NCBI RefSeq assembly: GCF_017299535.1 | Contig: NZ_CP071238.1 | Coordinates: 1,426,001-1,490,000, forward strand | DNA length: 64,000 nt | Origin: Serratia marcescens subsp. marcescens ATCC 13880 | Lineage (GTDB): Bacteria > Pseudomonadota > Gammaproteobacteria > Enterobacterales > Enterobacteriaceae | Direction of reading: 5' to 3' | In this document: piece by piece, positions 43,511 to 52,329 of the stretch | How positions within the stretch are numbered: position 1 is the first letter of the stretch | How the letters are laid out: each line of letters opens with the position of its first letter | Made by a program: the position numbers and the translations under genes | Notes under the pieces: generated by a model | Seen by the model: only the letters and a program-made list of their open reading frames with translations | Told to the model about the DNA's origin: nothing | Database searches by the model: none

Positions 43511-43514
<4 letters not shown>
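42438..43514 (+). CDS. urtC: Urea ABC transporter permease (UrtC)
   Basis: A 358-residue LivM-type permease, partner of UrtB. Segments include LSIGGLALLALLVMPFMTLL, ALDLVWGYAGLLSLGHGLFF, the UrtC-typical insert LSWNELPWFWSGTQHFAWAL, IKGVYFSIMTQALTYAGMLL and NNGFTGFTTLLGF. The C-terminal NSIEAAIWVALGGRGTLVGP and WQFFLGLMFIVVTLFLPKGV are strongly conserved. The stop overlaps the urtD start by 4 nt. Confidence 0.94.
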
Positions 43515-44317
<803 letters not shown>

Positions 44318-44329
44318 GGAGGCGTAATC

Positions 44330-45028
44330 ATGCTGCAGGTAGAGGAATTGAATCAATATTACGGCGGCAGCCACATTCTGCGCGGCCTGTCGTTCGAGGC
44401 GCGCATCGGCGAGGTGACCTGCCTGCTGGGGCGCAACGGCGTGGGCAAGACCACGCTGCTGAAATGCCTGATGGGGCTGGTCCCGGCGCGCAGCGGCAGC
44501 GTCCGTTGGCGGGGCGAAGCCATCACCGGTAAAAAGCCGCATCAGCGGGTGCAGGCGGGCATCGCCTATGTGCCGCAGGGGCGGGAAATTTTCCCGCGCC
44601 TGACGGTGGAGGAAAATCTGCTGATGGGGCTGGCGCGCTTTTCCGGCGCCGACGCGCGCGCGGTGCCGGATCCGATCTATGAACTGTTTCCGGTGCTGCG
44701 GCAAATGAAGGATCGGCGCGGCGGCGATCTTTCCGGCGGGCAACAGCAGCAGCTGGCGATCGGCCGGGCGCTGGCCTGCCGGCCGCAGCTGCTGATCCTC
44801 GACGAGCCGACGGAAGGGATCCAACCTTCGGTGATCAAGGAGATCGGCGCGGTGATCAAACAACTGGCGGCACGGGGCGATATGGCGATCCTGTTGGTGG
44901 AGCAGTTCTATGACTTTGCCGCCGATCTGGCGGATAGCTATCTGGTGATGTCGCGCGGCAGCATCGTGCAGCGCGGTGCCGGCAGCAATATGGAACAGGA
45001 CGGCGTACGCGGGCTGGTGGCGATTTAA
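44330..45028 (+). CDS. urtE: Urea ABC transporter ATPase 2 (UrtE)
   Basis: A 232-residue LivF-type ATPase. Motifs are Walker A GRNGVGKTT, the family segment AYVPQGREIFPRLTVEENLL, signature DLSGGQQQQLAIGRALAC, Walker B LLILDEPTEGIQPSVIKEIG and H-loop LVEQFYDFA; QGREIFP and EGIQPS are characteristic of UrtE. It is the last gene of the operon that starts at the sigma-54 promoter near 33263, and ends 7 nt before a convergent toxin gene without a clear terminator between them. Confidence 0.94.
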   Translation: MLQVEELNQYYGGSHILRGLSFEARIGEVTCLLGRNGVGKTTLLKCLMGLVPARSGSVRWRGEAITGKKPHQRVQAGIAYVPQGREIFPRLTVEENLLMGLARFSGADARAVPDPIYELFPVLRQMKDRRGGDLSGGQQQQLAIGRALACRPQLLILDEPTEGIQPSVIKEIGAVIKQLAARGDMAILLVEQFYDFAADLADSYLVMSRGSIVQRGAGSNMEQDGVRGLVAI

Positions 45029-45035
45029 CGTTGGG

Positions 45036-45335
45036 TCAGCTGAAAAAGGATTGGCTGAGCGGATCGCGGGAATGATGCAGCACTCTGATGATATTCATTT
45101 CCCGCCTGTGCTGTCGAAAATAAATCAGGTGGTTGGCGACGGGCAATACCCATAGGCCGGGGCCGATTGCATCGATGTTTTTGCCGAGTTGGTGGTGGCT
45201 AAGGTTATCGAAAGCCTGATGCAGGCGGCGCAGATAATCTTCGGCCACCTGCAAGCCAAAGTGCGCCAACCCGTAAAAATAGATCTCTTCCATATCGTCC
45301 AACGCTTTTGGACGAACGGTTACTCTCCTGCGCAT
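45036..45335 (-). CDS. parE: ParE-family toxin
   Basis: A 99-residue RelE/ParE-superfamily protein: VTVRPKALDDMEEIYFYGLA, a two-helix N-terminus, GLWVLPVANHLIYFRQHRRE as the beta-sheet core and INIIRVLHHSRDP-like end (IIRVLHHSRDPLSQSF), the pattern of ParE toxins that act on DNA gyrase. The gene overlaps the end of the antitoxin gene by 16 nt, as is common for parDE. Its target (gyrase or ribosome) is inferred from family only. It converges on the urea operon. Confidence 0.85.
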   Translation of the reverse strand: MRRRVTVRPKALDDMEEIYFYGLAHFGLQVAEDYLRRLHQAFDNLSHHQLGKNIDAIGPGLWVLPVANHLIYFRQHRREMNIIRVLHHSRDPLSQSFFS

Positions 45336-45583
45336 CCTTTTGCTTTGCTCCGTATTCTTTCCATGAACACATCACGATCCCATTCGACGGCTTCGCCGCT
45401 GTTCTCTCCTTCGGCGATCAAGCGCCTAAGCTCTTCCAGTTTTGAGGCGGCGGTACGTTCGCGCAAAGTGCGCACGGATTCGCGGATGACTTCGCTGGGC
45501 GTTCGGTAATCGCCGCTGGCCACCAGGTCTTCGACGAAGCTACGCAGTTCGTCACCCAGATCTACCGTTAGTGTTCTGCCCAT
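45320..45583 (-). CDS. parD: ParD-family (CopG-type) antitoxin
   Basis: An 87-residue antitoxin. The N-terminal ribbon-helix-helix is RTLTVDLGDELRSFVEDLVA and TPSEVIRESVRTLRER, with the ParD-typical DYRTPSEVIRESVR; the C-terminal half (LEELRRLIAEGENSGEAVEW) should wrap the toxin. GAGGAGGAAC precedes the ATG. A perfect inverted repeat TGTAAGA-N5-TCTTACA lies 34 bp upstream and is the likely site of autorepression. Confidence 0.9.
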   Translation of the reverse strand: MGRTLTVDLGDELRSFVEDLVASGDYRTPSEVIRESVRTLRERTAASKLEELRRLIAEGENSGEAVEWDRDVFMERIRSKAKGCAGE

Positions 45584-45616
45584 TGTTCCTCCTCACTTTC
45601 GGCTATGCTGCGTCAT

Positions 45617-45635
45617 TGTAAGATTAGTTCTTACA
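45617..45635. promoter_or_regulatory. Probable ParD operator
   Basis: A perfect inverted repeat, TGTAAGA (45617-45623) and TCTTACA (45629-45635), in front of the antitoxin gene, in the promoter region. RHH antitoxins bind such repeats to repress their own operon. Confidence 0.6.
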
Positions 45636-45717
45636 TTGTGCACGTCAAACTATCAGGATCTCAATAGCGGTCCCGTCATGAGGACGGGAGCCACCCGTTT
45701 ATTCATTAAGGATAACC

Positions 45718-46230
45718 ATGAACGAAATCACTGTGTCACGCCTCGGTTGCATCGTCCTGTCTCTGTTTCCGGCCCTGTGGGGGCTGTTTAGCCTGTTGAA
45801 CAATACGGCGGATTTCGCCGGCACCGCGCGCAATGCGGTGGGGCCGCTGCTCGCCATGCAGGATACTTATCAAACGCCGGGGCTGATGTGGCGCGCGATC
45901 CGCGCCGACTGGGCCTGTATGTTGGGGTTGGCGGTCATCACCACGCTGGAAACGCTGGCCGGCCTATTCGCGGCCGCGGGCGTGGCGCTGATGATCGGGC
46001 GATTGAAAGGCCCTTACGCCGCCTTCGCCAAGGGCAAAGCCTGGGCGATGCTGGGGGCGCTTTGCGCAATTGCGGTGTGGGGCGTCGGTTTTATGGTGGT
46101 CGCCGGCGACTGGTTCATGGCCTGGCAGGCCAAGAAGGATCCGCTGGCGGTACAGCTGGGGGCGCTGATCTACCTGGCGCCCAATGCGTTTGCCTTGCTG
46201 TTCCTGATGCTGCAGCGGGAGCCGCGCTAA
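45718..46230 (+). CDS. DUF2165 family inner-membrane protein
   Basis: A 170-residue protein with four membrane segments: GCIVLSLFPALWGLFSLLNN, MLGLAVITTLETLAGLFAAA, AMLGALCAIAVWGVGFMVVA and LGALIYLAPNAFALLFLML. The conserved NNTADF and TLETLAG fit DUF2165, a family of small membrane proteins of unknown function. AAGGATAACC precedes the ATG. It appears to be a single-gene unit between two toxin-antitoxin loci. Confidence 0.82.
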   Translation: MNEITVSRLGCIVLSLFPALWGLFSLLNNTADFAGTARNAVGPLLAMQDTYQTPGLMWRAIRADWACMLGLAVITTLETLAGLFAAAGVALMIGRLKGPYAAFAKGKAWAMLGALCAIAVWGVGFMVVAGDWFMAWQAKKDPLAVQLGALIYLAPNAFALLFLMLQREPR

Positions 46231-46252
46231 ACGACGGCGGAGCGGGGCGCGG

Positions 46253-46765
46253 TTACAGCGCCTTGCTCATATACCAGATGCCTATCGAGCCCTGGGCGCT
46301 GGTGTAGCAGGTCTCGCCACAAATGCTTAATCCCTGACGCTGATAAAAACGTTGGGCGCGGGTGTTGCGTTGCAGCACTTCCAGCCACAGCGTTTTTTGC
46401 CGGCGCTCGATAGCCCGTTGCTGCACCTGTTCGTACAGGCGCTGGCCATAGCCATTGCCGGCATGGCCCGGCAGGAAATAGATTTTCTGCAGCTCTGCGC
46501 CGCGGGTTTGCGTTGGCGCCAGCAGGCTGTCGACGTTGAGCCGCGCATAGCCGACGAGGGCGTCATTCTCATAGGCCAGCAGCCAGCACACGTCGGGATC
46601 GCGCAGCGTCCGTTCCAGTGCGGAGACGGAAAAATCCTCCGCCAGAAAGGCCTCCAGCTCGTGCGGGTAGCGCCACAGCTCACCGAAGTGGGCGCGATAG
46701 GTGCGGATGCCGATATCGCGCACCAGGGTTAAATCTTCCAGCAATGCCTGACGAACGGTGAACAT
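46253..46765 (-). CDS. GNAT-family N-acetyltransferase
   Basis: A 170-residue acetyltransferase. The acetyl-CoA binding stretch is KIYFLPGHAGNGYGQRLYEQ, followed by LWLEVLQRNTRAQRFYQRQG, motifs A and B of the GNAT fold. The N-terminus VRQALLEDLTLVRDIGIRTY and AHFGELWRYPHELEAFLAED resembles PA4866/spermine-acetyltransferase-like members, but the substrate is unknown. Probably monocistronic. Confidence 0.83.
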   Translation of the reverse strand: MFTVRQALLEDLTLVRDIGIRTYRAHFGELWRYPHELEAFLAEDFSVSALERTLRDPDVCWLLAYENDALVGYARLNVDSLLAPTQTRGAELQKIYFLPGHAGNGYGQRLYEQVQQRAIERRQKTLWLEVLQRNTRAQRFYQRQGLSICGETCYTSAQGSIGIWYMSKAL

Positions 46766-46789
46766 CAGTGCCCCTTTGAGTAAGAAAAA

Positions 46790-47095
46790 TTACAGCTGCT
46801 GTTCCAGATGCCGGTGGGGCACCATCGCCTGATGCAAAATGGCGAGAACGGTGATGCCGGCAGGGCGGCTGCGGTAGTAGATCCTATGGCTGGCGTAAGG
46901 AAAACTGCGTATCTCTTCGCCCAGATCGTGGAAGTGAGCTTTACCCGCTTCCGGCATATCTGCCAAATGTTGCATCACCTCTCTCAACTGCTCAAGATAG
47001 CGGCGAGATTGCGCTTGGCCCCAGTGCTCGATGGTGAAATGACGAATAGCCAGCAGATCTTGTTGGGCCTGCGGGGTGAGGCGAAACGCGGGCAT
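46790..47095 (-). CDS. RelE/ParE-family toxin
   Basis: A ~101-residue toxin-like protein: FRLTPQAQQDLLAIRHFTIE and WGQAQSRRYLEQLREVMQHL form the helical part, and EIRSFPYASHRIYYRSRPAG with ITVLAILHQAMVPHRHL the beta core. This pattern is that of ParE/RelE toxins. I place the start at 47095 (MPAFRLTP), 1 nt after the antitoxin stop; an ATG at 47110, overlapping the antitoxin gene, is equally possible. It is a second type II pair, distinct from parDE at 45036-45583. Confidence 0.82.
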   Translation of the reverse strand: MPAFRLTPQAQQDLLAIRHFTIEHWGQAQSRRYLEQLREVMQHLADMPEAGKAHFHDLGEEIRSFPYASHRIYYRSRPAGITVLAILHQAMVPHRHLEQQL

Positions 47096-47096
47096 C

Positions 47097-47357
47097 TCAG
47101 TCTGTTTCATCGGTGAGCAGACGGTTGAAGAAGGCATCGCCGTCTACCGCCTTACCGGCGTCTTCCTCGGCGGTAGCCTGCGCGATTTTTTGCTGCAGTG
47201 CGCTTAATTTGAGATCTTCCAGCGCCTGGTAATCTTCTACAGACATGACGACGGCGACCGGTTTGCCGTTGCGATTGATTTGCACCGGTTCACGCTGCGC
47301 CTTGAGCAGCAAATCGCCGAATTGGGTTTTGGCCTCGTTCGCGGTGAGTGCGTACAT
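47097..47357 (-). CDS. Phd/YefM-family antitoxin
   Basis: An 86-residue antitoxin with the Phd/YefM N-terminal DNA-binding fold (YALTANEAKTQFGDLLLKAQ, NRNGKPVAVVMSVEDYQALE) and an acidic C-terminal tail (EEDAGKAVDGDAFFNRLL) that should neutralise the toxin encoded next. GGAGCGATTAA precedes the ATG. A perfect palindrome, TTAAATCGTTCGATTTAA, lies 18 bp upstream beside a TATAAT-like -10. Confidence 0.88.
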   Translation of the reverse strand: MYALTANEAKTQFGDLLLKAQREPVQINRNGKPVAVVMSVEDYQALEDLKLSALQQKIAQATAEEDAGKAVDGDAFFNRLLTDETD

Positions 47358-47374
47358 TTAATCGCTCCAGTTAA

Positions 47375-47392
47375 TTAAATCGTTCGATTTAA
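47375..47392. promoter_or_regulatory. Probable antitoxin operator palindrome
   Basis: TTAAATCG (47375-47382) and CGATTTAA (47385-47392) form a perfect palindrome around TT. On the minus strand it is preceded by TATAAT (complement of 47395-47400), so bound antitoxin would block transcription. Confidence 0.6.
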
Positions 47393-47425
47393 CCATTATA
47401 CGGCGCGATGAAAAAATCACCAATG

Positions 47426-48661
47426 CTATTCCGGCGGGCAGGTTTCGTTGGACAGATGCCGCGGCGTTTCACGGCGAAAACCGAGGCCGATGATGCGGCC
47501 GAACAGGCGCGGCAGCCAGCGGCTGTTGCTGACGCGGGCGATCAGGCGCGAGCCGCCCGCCGCGCGGCGTTCGCCCGGTTTGCGCTGGCTCATTTTGATC
47601 TGCAGAAACTGGATGGCCCGGGTGGGAAATTCGCGCCGGCGCTGCACGCTCAGCAGATGCTTCAGCTGCAGCCGATGCTGGCGCAGCGGCGGGATCAGAG
47701 CGTTGGCGGCGGCCACCGCGTCCTGAATCGCCAGGTTGACGCCCACGCCGCCGATCGGCGACATGGCGTGCGCGGCGTCGCCGATGCACAGCACCCCCGG
47801 TTTGGCCCAGCGATCCAGACGATCGATGCGAATGCTCAGCAGTTTTACCTGATCCCACTCGACGATCTCCTGCAGGCGATCGTCCTGGAACGGCGCCACC
47901 TCGGCGAGGTGCAGCAAAAATTTCTCCAGCCCGCTGCGGCGGATCGCGTCGAAGCTGCCTTTGTCGATCGAATAGCCGCACTGCCAGTAGTCGCCGCGAT
48001 CGATCATGATGAAGTTCTGTTTCGGCCCGGTGTGGCCCATCGACCAGGCCGGATCGCCCGGCTGCTTGCTGAGCTTCATCCACACTACGTCGCGCGGCGC
48101 GCCGAAGGATCGGCTGCTGAGCGCCGCCTGTTCGCGCACCACCGAGTTGCGGCCGTCGGTGCCGACCACCAACTGGCTGCGCACGCGGATCGGGCCTTCC
48201 GGCGTGTCGGCCAGCACGCCGCACACCTGGCCGCGGTCGTACAGCAGCTGGTGAACCTGCGTCGAGGTCAGCAGCCTGAAGTTGGGGAAGGCGGCGGCCT
48301 GCTGGGCCAAAAAGTTGAGGAACTCCCACTGCGGCATAAAGGCGATAAATTTGCAGCGCGTCGGCAGGCGGGTGAAATCCGCCAGCTTGATGTCGCGCCC
48401 GGCGACTTCGGCGTGCAGGGACTCCGCACGCTGGTGCGGCAACGTCAGCAGTTCGTCGAGCAGGCCCAGCTGGTGCATGACTTCCAGCGTCGACGGGTGA
48501 ATGGTGTCACCGCGAAAATCGCGCAGGAAGTCGGCGTGCTTCTCCAGCACCGTCACATCGATCCCCGCCCGCGCCAGCAGATAGCCGAGCATCAGCCCGG
48601 CGGGGCCGCCTCCCACGATGCAGCAGGTGGTGGCGTAAGGTGTGATTGGTGATGACGACAT
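47426..48661 (-). CDS. FAD-dependent aromatic-type monooxygenase (PHBH fold), iron-regulated
   Basis: A 411-residue flavoprotein with the three PHBH-family motifs: GxGxxG in CCIVGGGPAGLMLGYLLARA, the DG motif in LVVGTDGRNSVVREQ and the GD motif in PGVLCIGDAAHAMSPIGGVG. RGDTIHPSTLEVMHQLGLLD is typical of group A monooxygenases. Most use NAD(P)H and O2 to hydroxylate or cleave aromatic rings; the substrate here is unknown. The start at 48661 (MSSSPITPY) is supported by where family similarity begins. A near-perfect Fur box lies 60 bp upstream (48721-48739), so expression is probably induced by iron shortage; a role in siderophore or iron metabolism is possible. Confidence 0.82.
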   Translation of the reverse strand: MSSSPITPYATTCCIVGGGPAGLMLGYLLARAGIDVTVLEKHADFLRDFRGDTIHPSTLEVMHQLGLLDELLTLPHQRAESLHAEVAGRDIKLADFTRLPTRCKFIAFMPQWEFLNFLAQQAAAFPNFRLLTSTQVHQLLYDRGQVCGVLADTPEGPIRVRSQLVVGTDGRNSVVREQAALSSRSFGAPRDVVWMKLSKQPGDPAWSMGHTGPKQNFIMIDRGDYWQCGYSIDKGSFDAIRRSGLEKFLLHLAEVAPFQDDRLQEIVEWDQVKLLSIRIDRLDRWAKPGVLCIGDAAHAMSPIGGVGVNLAIQDAVAAANALIPPLRQHRLQLKHLLSVQRRREFPTRAIQFLQIKMSQRKPGERRAAGGSRLIARVSNSRWLPRLFGRIIGLGFRRETPRHLSNETCPPE

Positions 48662-48720
48662 GACGGTTGACCCCGGATAGCGGCCCGCATCCCGCGAGCC
48701 GCAAATGAATATGCAATTTT

Positions 48721-48739
48721 GATAATGATTATCAATATC
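48721..48739. promoter_or_regulatory. Fur box before the FAD monooxygenase gene
   Basis: GATAATGATTATCAATATC matches the 19-bp Fur consensus GATAATGATAATCATTATC at 17 positions. It lies 60 bp before the monooxygenase start and just at the 3' end of the DUF4865 gene. The promoter itself is not clearly visible. Confidence 0.75.
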
Positions 48740-49307
48740 AGGTTTGACTGTCAACCCGCGGCGCAGTGTGGTCAAAGGGCGCGGACAGATGGCCGACGCG
48801 GAACAGTTGACCGTTTTGCGGCCGCGCCTGCGGCGGTTCACGCCAGACATCCAGCCGCACTAACCGCCACTCGGCGGGATCGAACGCCACGATGGAGGCC
48901 AGCGCGCCGGGCGCCGCCTGCTGTTGCCGACGCAGCGCAGGCAGATCGCTGTAGGGGGCGATGGCCCTTTCCTGACAGGTCGCCCAGGCGGCCTCGGCCA
49001 GATGAGGACGATCGAAATGCGCCAGCCACGGCAGCCAGTGATTGACGCGCGGCCAGCCGAACGCCTGGCTGAGGCCCCTGAAACCCTCGCCGATCAGGAA
49101 GTCGCTCATGCCGGCGCCGCTGTTCCACAGGTAGAAGGGAGCGTAGAGATTCTCGGCGCTGCCTTCGCTGCGCTGCGCGTACAGATAGGCTTTGACGATC
49201 AGCTGCGGGCAGGCGTCGAGCCGGTGGCCGACATCGGCGATGCGGCGGCGGACGATCGCCATGTCGTAATCGGCGGGCAGGGTGAAACGGTATTGCATCG
49301 CGAGCAT
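48738..49307 (-). CDS. DUF4865 family protein
   Basis: A 189-residue protein whose start MLAMQYRFTLPADYDMAIV and segment KAYLYAQRSEGSAENLYAPF, YLWNSGAGMSDFLIGEGF fit DUF4865, a family of unknown function often next to LysR regulators and tautomerase-like genes. AGGAG stands seven bases before ATG 49307; a later ATG at 49298 is less likely. It is divergent from the LysR gene at 49413, with ~105 bp between them that should contain both promoters and the LysR site. Confidence 0.75.
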   Translation of the reverse strand: MLAMQYRFTLPADYDMAIVRRRIADVGHRLDACPQLIVKAYLYAQRSEGSAENLYAPFYLWNSGAGMSDFLIGEGFRGLSQAFGWPRVNHWLPWLAHFDRPHLAEAAWATCQERAIAPYSDLPALRRQQQAAPGALASIVAFDPAEWRLVRLDVWREPPQARPQNGQLFRVGHLSAPFDHTAPRVDSQT

Positions 49308-49412
49308 AAGGATTCTCCTGAAAGACATTGACCGGGAGAGCGTGACACGCCATCTTTATTAGTAAAATCGGTATTATTTTGATTGATAGTTCAGAAAATC
49401 AGGATGGTCAGC

Positions 49413-50282
49413 ATGGGGCGAATCACGTTCGATCTCGAGGATTTACGCAGCTTCGTCACCGGCGTCGAGCTGGGCAGCTTCGCCAAGGCGGCTGAACGGC
49501 TGGGGCGTTCGACGTCGGCGGTCAGCGCCCACCTGAAAAAGCTGGAGCAGCAGGTCGGCGCGCCGATCCTGCGCAAGGCCGGACGCGGCATGGTGATGAC
49601 CGAGGCGGGGGAGACCCTGCTTGGTTACGCGCGCCGCCTGCTGGAGCTCAATGACGAAGCCGCCGCCGCGGTGCGCGGGTTGGATCTGCAGGGCACGGTG
49701 CGGCTGGGGCTGCAGGAGGATTTCGGCGAGACGTTTCTGCCGCAGGTGTTGGGCAGCTTCGCGCGCGCCAATCCAAAGGTGAGGATCGAGGCGCGCATCG
49801 CGCGCAATGCCGAGCTGATCGACTGGGTGCTGAAAGGCCAGCTGGATCTGTCGCTGGCGTGGGATGGCGGTCTGAGCACGCCGTTTCATCAGGCGCTGGG
49901 GCAGCGGCAGTTGCACTGGATCGCGTCGCCAGGCTTCGCGCTGGCGCCGTGGCGAGAAGGGGATGAGCCGTTGCCGTTGGTGATGTTCGACGCACCCTGT
50001 CTGATGCGCAGCGCGGCGACGCAGGCGCTGGATCGCGCCGGCATTCCCTGGCGCATCGCCTTTACCAGCCGCAGCCTGAACGGCGTGTGGGCGGCGGTGA
50101 GCGCCGGGTTGGGCGTCACGGTGCGCACGGCGGCGGGTTTGCCGCCCGGCCTGTCGCCGCTGGCCCCCGATCTGCTGCCCGTTCTCGGCCAGCTCGGCGT
50201 GGTGCTGCACCGCGCCGAGGATCAACCTTCGGCCGCCGTGCAGCGGCTGGCGCAGATCGTGGTCGAGCGGATCGAAACCTAA
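49413..50282 (+). CDS. LysR-family transcriptional regulator (HdfR/IciA-like type)
   Basis: A ~289-residue regulator. The helix-turn-helix is FVTGVELGSFAKAAERLGRS then TSAVSAHLKKLEQQVGAPIL; the effector domain starts near GTVRLGLQEDFGETFLPQVL. ATG 49413 follows AGGAT at 8 bases; an in-frame ATG at 49404 is an alternative. It is divergent from the DUF4865 gene, which is therefore the likely target. Its stop overlaps the convergent sseA stop by 4 nt. Confidence 0.87.
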   Translation: MGRITFDLEDLRSFVTGVELGSFAKAAERLGRSTSAVSAHLKKLEQQVGAPILRKAGRGMVMTEAGETLLGYARRLLELNDEAAAAVRGLDLQGTVRLGLQEDFGETFLPQVLGSFARANPKVRIEARIARNAELIDWVLKGQLDLSLAWDGGLSTPFHQALGQRQLHWIASPGFALAPWREGDEPLPLVMFDAPCLMRSAATQALDRAGIPWRIAFTSRSLNGVWAAVSAGLGVTVRTAAGLPPGLSPLAPDLLPVLGQLGVVLHRAEDQPSAAVQRLAQIVVERIET

Positions 50283-51124
50283 TCTTGGGCGATCGGCTGC
50301 TTGCCGCTCAGCTGGCCCCATTCGCTCCAGGCGCCGTCATACAACTTGACCTGCGGCGCGCCGAGCGACAGCAGGCCAAACGCCAGCACCGCCGCCGTCA
50401 CGCCGGAGCCGCAGCTGGTGATGATCGGGCCGTTGATGTCCACCCCCTTGTCGCTGAAGGTTTGGCGCAGCGCCTCCAGCGATTTGAAGCGGCCGTTTTC
50501 CAGCAGCTCGCCGTACGGAATGTTGATGCTGCCGGGAATGTGGCCGCGGTGCAGGCCGGGGCGCGGCTCCGGCGCTTCGGCATGGAAACGCGGCGCGGCA
50601 CGCGCGTCGAGAATTTGCACCGGCGTGCCTAACGCCTGTTCCACTTGCCGCATATCCACCACCGCGTCGGCGTTGAACCGGGCGTTGAACGTCTGCGGTT
50701 CAGGCTGCGCCGGGCCGGTGGCCAGCGCCTGGCCCTGCGCGGTCCAGCCGTTCAGCCCTTCGTCCAGTACGTAAACATGCTGGGCGCCGAAATTGCGGAA
50801 GGTCCACCAGCCGCGCGGCGCGGAGAACTGGTTACCCTCATCGTAAATCACCAGGGTATCGCGCTCGCTGATGCCCAGCTTGCCCACCGCCTCGCCAAAC
50901 TCCGCCGCCGTCGGCAGCATGTGCGGCAGCGCGGTGTTTTTGTCCGCCACGTCGTCGATGTCGAAATAGACCGCGCCGGGGATATGGCCGCGTTCGAACT
51001 CGGCAAGCATGTCCTTTTTCGGCGTTAGCCCCACCGGCGACATCCGGACGTCGATCACCACCAGATTTTCATCGTTGATATGTTGCGCAAGCCATTGAGG
51101 GGTCACCAGAAACGGAGAGTTCAT
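50279..51124 (-). CDS. sseA: 3-mercaptopyruvate sulfurtransferase
   Basis: A 281-residue two-domain rhodanese, identical in length to E. coli SseA, that moves sulfur from 3-mercaptopyruvate to thiol or cyanide acceptors. The N-terminal inactive domain has VTPQWLAQHINDENLVVIDV and ERGHIPGAVYFDIDDVAD; the C-terminal domain has RGHIPGSINIPYGELL and the active-site loop CGSGVTA, the mercaptopyruvate type. Start 51124 (MNSPFLVTP) fits the family. It ends tail to tail with the LysR gene with a 4-nt overlap. Confidence 0.94.
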   Translation of the reverse strand: MNSPFLVTPQWLAQHINDENLVVIDVRMSPVGLTPKKDMLAEFERGHIPGAVYFDIDDVADKNTALPHMLPTAAEFGEAVGKLGISERDTLVIYDEGNQFSAPRGWWTFRNFGAQHVYVLDEGLNGWTAQGQALATGPAQPEPQTFNARFNADAVVDMRQVEQALGTPVQILDARAAPRFHAEAPEPRPGLHRGHIPGSINIPYGELLENGRFKSLEALRQTFSDKGVDINGPIITSCGSGVTAAVLAFGLLSLGAPQVKLYDGAWSEWGQLSGKQPIAQD

Positions 51125-51230
51125 CGTTATTGTTCGCCTGTTGTGAAAACGGATTTTCACTATACACCAGGCCGCGCGGGGATGAAGTATGATGTTCAGT
51201 CAAAGGCAATGGGCCGGGAGCGAAGAAATC

Positions 51231-51656
51231 ATGACGGATTGGGCGTTTGGCGGGGCCAAGATCGCACTGTTGTGCGGCGATCTCTTGTTGGTTTACCAAC
51301 GGGACGACAAACCGGGCATTCCGTGGCCCGGCCTGTGGGATCTGCCCGGCGGCGGGCGGGAAAACGGCGAAACGCCGCTGCAGTGCGTGCAGCGGGAGAC
51401 GCAGGAAGAATTCGGCGTGGCGATCGCCGAACGTCAGGTTGTCTGGCGGCGGCGCTACGACGGCATTCTGCCCGGCTATCCCCCGACCTGGTTCATGGCC
51501 GGCGAGATCGCCCCCGCGCAGATCGCCGCCATACGTTTCGGCGACGAGGGACAGCGCTGGCGGATGATGCCGGTGGATCAGTTCATTCATCATCCGCAGG
51601 GCATCGACCATCTGCGTCGCCGGGTGGCGGAGTATTGGCGGCGGGGCGGTGGATGA
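51231..51656 (+). CDS. NUDIX hydrolase
   Basis: A 141-residue NUDIX protein. The box is GGGRENGETPLQCVQRETQE followed by EFGV, matching GX5EX7REUXEEXGU. AKIALLCGDLLLVYQRDDKP and WPGLWDLPGG surround it. Such enzymes hydrolyse nucleoside diphosphates linked to another group, often damaged nucleotides; the substrate is not predictable. The start at 51231 is chosen over 51189 by where the domain begins. It converges on the oxidoreductase gene with only 7 nt between. Confidence 0.85.
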   Translation: MTDWAFGGAKIALLCGDLLLVYQRDDKPGIPWPGLWDLPGGGRENGETPLQCVQRETQEEFGVAIAERQVVWRRRYDGILPGYPPTWFMAGEIAPAQIAAIRFGDEGQRWRMMPVDQFIHHPQGIDHLRRRVAEYWRRGGG

Positions 51657-51663
51657 CGTTATT

Positions 51664-52329
51664 TCACAGCGTCGCCAGCCGGTTGATCTGCGCCGGTTCG
51701 ACGATGCGCAGCGCGCTTTCCCGTCGCGCCACCGCGAGCATCGCCCGCCCGATTCGTTCGGTGCTGCTTACCCGGGCGGGAAACAGCCGCAATGCGCCGC
51801 GCCACAGCGGCTTGAACAGCCGATAGGCCAGATCGTAGAGGCGGGTTTTGGAGCGAATGCCGTGCAGCGGCACAATGGCGCCGGGACGGAACATCACCGC
51901 GTGGAACGGCAGCGCCAGCAGCGCGTTTTCGGTGGCGCCCTTGACCCTGGCCCACATGCTGCGGCCGCGTTCGCTGCTGTCGGTGCCGAGGCCGGAGACG
52001 TAGACGAAGACCATCGACGGATTCAGCGTTGCCAGCGGGCGGGCGGCGGCCAGCGTCAGATCGTAAGTCACCGCGCGATATTCAGCTTCACTCAGGCCGG
52101 AGGACGAAATCCCCAGGCAGAAGAAACAGGCGTCGTAGCCTGCGAGCTGCGGCGCCAGCGCCGACAGATCACGCAGATCGGGCAGGGAGAGCTGGCGCAG
52201 TTTGGCGTGGCTTTGCGCCAGCGGGCGACGGCCGATGCTGAGCACTTCGCTGACCCGCGGATCGCGCAGGCATTCTCGCAGCGCGCCCTGACCCACCATG
52301 CCGCTGGCGCCGAAAATAATCACTTTCAT
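51664..52329 (-). CDS. NAD(P)H-binding atypical SDR (HTATIP2/YbjT-like)
   Basis: A 221-residue Rossmann protein starting MKVIIFGASGMVGQGALREC, with VLSIGRRPLAQSHAKL, DACFFCLGISSSGLSE and FVYVSGLGTDSSERGRSMWA, the YbjT/TIP30-like atypical short-chain dehydrogenase pattern. A normal Tyr-Lys catalytic pair is not obvious, so it may bind NAD(P)H as a sensor rather than as an enzyme. Its start overlaps the AraC gene stop (ATGA, 52326-52329), so both are co-transcribed. Confidence 0.8.
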   Translation of the reverse strand: MKVIIFGASGMVGQGALRECLRDPRVSEVLSIGRRPLAQSHAKLRQLSLPDLRDLSALAPQLAGYDACFFCLGISSSGLSEAEYRAVTYDLTLAAARPLATLNPSMVFVYVSGLGTDSSERGRSMWARVKGATENALLALPFHAVMFRPGAIVPLHGIRSKTRLYDLAYRLFKPLWRGALRLFPARVSSTERIGRAMLAVARRESALRIVEPAQINRLATL

